Source of the DNA: Gammaproteobacteria bacterium
Lineage (GTDB): Bacteria > Pseudomonadota > Gammaproteobacteria > Enterobacterales > Alteromonadaceae
Assembly: GCA_023380515.1 (NCBI GenBank)
Contig: JAMCRH010000116.1
Span: 1 to 64,000 of the forward strand
Reading direction: 5' to 3'
DNA: 64,000 nt
In this document: in pieces, positions 62,798-64,000 of the stretch
How the letters are laid out: the number at the start of each line of letters is the position of its first letter
How positions within the stretch are numbered: position 1 is the stretch's first letter
Program-made: the position numbers and the translations under genes
The notes under the pieces: generated by a model
Databases searched by the model: none
What the model saw: only the letters and a program-made list of their open reading frames with translations
What the model was told of the DNA's origin: nothing

Positions 62798-63370
62798 ATG
62801 ACGAAAACACCGAGTAAATGGTTTGAACAACTGAACCGCCAGCTGCAAGAACATGAAATCATTGTTAGTGCCGCGGAAGTCCATGGCATGCTCACCGGAC
62901 TTGTTGCCAGTTGCAAGCCGTCTGAGCAGCGTGAGTGGTTGGTTGTACTCGCAGACTTGATTAATGAAGGGCATAAATTTGCCGACAATCTGATCGCCAG
63001 CCTTGAGCAACTCCATGAATTTACACTCGAGGGACTGCGCTGCCCAGACCTGAGTTTCCAGATGATCTTGCCAAGCGACGACGAGCCATTGGCGGATCGC
63101 CTTGCAAGTTTAACCGAATGGGCACAGTGCTTTTTGGTTGGATTTGGGATTCATCAGCAGAATCTCGCCAAAGCGTCACCTGACCTGCAAGAAGCGATTC
63201 AAGACATGGCAGAGATCTCGCGATTGTCCACAGACGTAGTGGCTAATGACGAAGACGAGCGCGCGTTCTATGAAGTGAGTGAATACGTGCGCATCACGGC
63301 CATTATGTGTTTTAACGAGCTGAGCGAGCATCCAATCGCGAAAGTGCCAGAAAACTCAACGCTGCATTAA
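62798..63370 (+). CDS. ygfB: UPF0149 family protein YgfB
   Basis: 190 residues, all-helical. VSAAEVHGMLTGLVAS and WAQCFLVGFGI are the family motifs, with DEDERAFYEVSEYVR near the C-terminus. In Pseudomonas, YgfB affects expression of a peptidoglycan-recycling-linked beta-lactamase pathway; its general function is unclear. The stop is four bases before the pepP ATG, so translation is probably coupled. Confidence 0.92.
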   Translation: MTKTPSKWFEQLNRQLQEHEIIVSAAEVHGMLTGLVASCKPSEQREWLVVLADLINEGHKFADNLIASLEQLHEFTLEGLRCPDLSFQMILPSDDEPLADRLASLTEWAQCFLVGFGIHQQNLAKASPDLQEAIQDMAEISRLSTDVVANDEDERAFYEVSEYVRITAIMCFNELSEHPIAKVPENSTLH

Positions 63371-63374
63371 TATC

Positions 63375-64000
63375 ATGAGTGATGTTTCTTCCAAGCAAAT
63401 TGTTAATGAGACACAGCGCCGCCGCCGCGACCTGCTGAACAAGCTACCGAGCGACTGCGTGGTGGTTATTCCCGCGAGCAGCGAAGTTGTGCGTAGCCGC
63501 GACACTCATTTTGCTTTTCGCCAAGACAGCGACTTTTTCTACTTGACCGGTATTCAAGAGCCAGACGCTGTTTTGGTGCTCGCGCCGAGTCATAAGTATC
63601 AAGAGCTCTTGTTTGTGCTGCCGAAAGACCCCTTGCAAGAAGTTTGGCATGGTCGCCGATTAGGTTATGAGCAAGCCCAGGCAATTAGCGGTGTTGACCG
63701 AGCCTATGAATTAGAACAACTCGAACCTCAACTCCTGCAGCTATTGAATGGGCAACAGTCGCTATACTTTGCTTTTGACCAACACCCCGAACACGAGGCA
63801 ATGTTGCGAAGCCTATGCAAGCAGTTAGCCGACACGCCAAAGCGCGCAAAAACTGCACCACAAGCTTTGTGTGACATTCGCCCATTGTTGCATCAAATGC
63901 GTTTGATTAAATCACAGTTTGAACAACAGCAAATGCGCACCGCTGCAGAAATTAGTGTGCAAGGGATGATTCGGGCGATGGAAATCACCCAGCCTGGTCG
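63375..64000 (+). CDS. pepP: Xaa-Pro aminopeptidase PepP (3' partial)
   Basis: The frame is open to the end of the window: 208 full codons from ATG at 63375. The N-terminal creatinase-type domain is visible, with RRRRDLLNKLP, SRDTHFAFRQDSDFFYLTGI and EVWHGRRLGYEQA, all typical of gammaproteobacterial PepP. The metal-binding pita-bread domain lies beyond the edge. It removes N-terminal residues before proline. It follows ygfB after four bases, the order of the ygfB-pepP-ubiH cluster, with no separate ribosome site. Confidence 0.93.
   Translation, partial: MSDVSSKQIVNETQRRRRDLLNKLPSDCVVVIPASSEVVRSRDTHFAFRQDSDFFYLTGIQEPDAVLVLAPSHKYQELLFVLPKDPLQEVWHGRRLGYEQAQAISGVDRAYELEQLEPQLLQLLNGQQSLYFAFDQHPEHEAMLRSLCKQLADTPKRAKTAPQALCDIRPLLHQMRLIKSQFEQQQMRTAAEISVQGMIRAMEITQPG

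Noticed and set aside
1..64000. CRISPR arrays, tRNA or rRNA genes, insertion sequences and prophage genes
   Set aside because: Looked for regular spaced repeats, cloverleaf-like T-arms and transposase or phage-type proteins; none found. A tRNAscan or ISfinder search could overturn this.

Overview
The window is a gene-dense chromosomal segment of a marine-type gammaproteobacterium. Gene content and order (yajC-secD-secF, ribE-nusB-thiL-pgpA facing dxs-ispA-xseB, phoBR next to pstSCAB-phoU, and the serA/rpiA/fau/6S RNA/zapA/ygfB/pepP neighbourhood) fit the Alteromonadales. The protein flavour suggests Idiomarinaceae, but that is inferred from memory, not from a search. I saw no tRNA, rRNA, CRISPR array, prophage or insertion sequence. 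The first gene (an M28 peptidase) and the last (pepP) are cut by the window edges.

Layout. 1-6049: the end of a secreted M28 peptidase, then three tandem paralogous lipoproteins of unknown function. 6058-8409 (minus): a tight operon of a GGCT-like cyclotransferase, a COOH-NH2 amidoligase and a UbiA-type prenyltransferase, divergent from an M49-like lipoprotein peptidase. 10361-19843: a DUF2884 protein, a palindromic intergenic repeat, a BCCT transporter, a CASTOR/POLLUX-like channel and an RND efflux pair. 19943-28890: a cold-shock protein, a cysteine synthase-like enzyme, YqhD, a GNAT/RimK-like pair, ferrochelatase, the TIGR03546/TIGR03545 pair and a TRIC channel. 29229-34804: yajC-secDF, yaaA, a DUF3014 protein and an acyltransferase. 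34884-42631: riboflavin, thiamine, phospholipid and isoprenoid genes with thiI and a VanZ-like protein. 42645-46649 (minus): srmB, rdgC and an orphan histidine kinase.

46996-56752 is a phosphate island: a porin, phoB, phoR and pstS-pstC-pstA-pstB-phoU. Near-consensus PHO boxes, each 10 bases ahead of a -10 element, precede phoB and pstS. This supports autoregulation of phoBR and PhoB control of the transporter.

56771-64000 carries serA, rpiA, fau, an amidohydrolase, a lipoprotein, 6S RNA, zapA, ygfB and pepP. Here 6S RNA has its own -10 just after the zapA stop. It is followed by an unlisted 40-codon membrane/lipoprotein-like ORF (61828-61950) instead of fau, which lies 2.3 kb away beyond two genes on the other strand.

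The most unusual signals are the lipoprotein triplication, the cyclotransferase/amidoligase/prenyltransferase operon, the small ORF behind 6S RNA, and several three-copy tandem repeats of 10-16 bases placed on stop codons (thiL, pgpA, the cysteine synthase) or on a start region (the porin).
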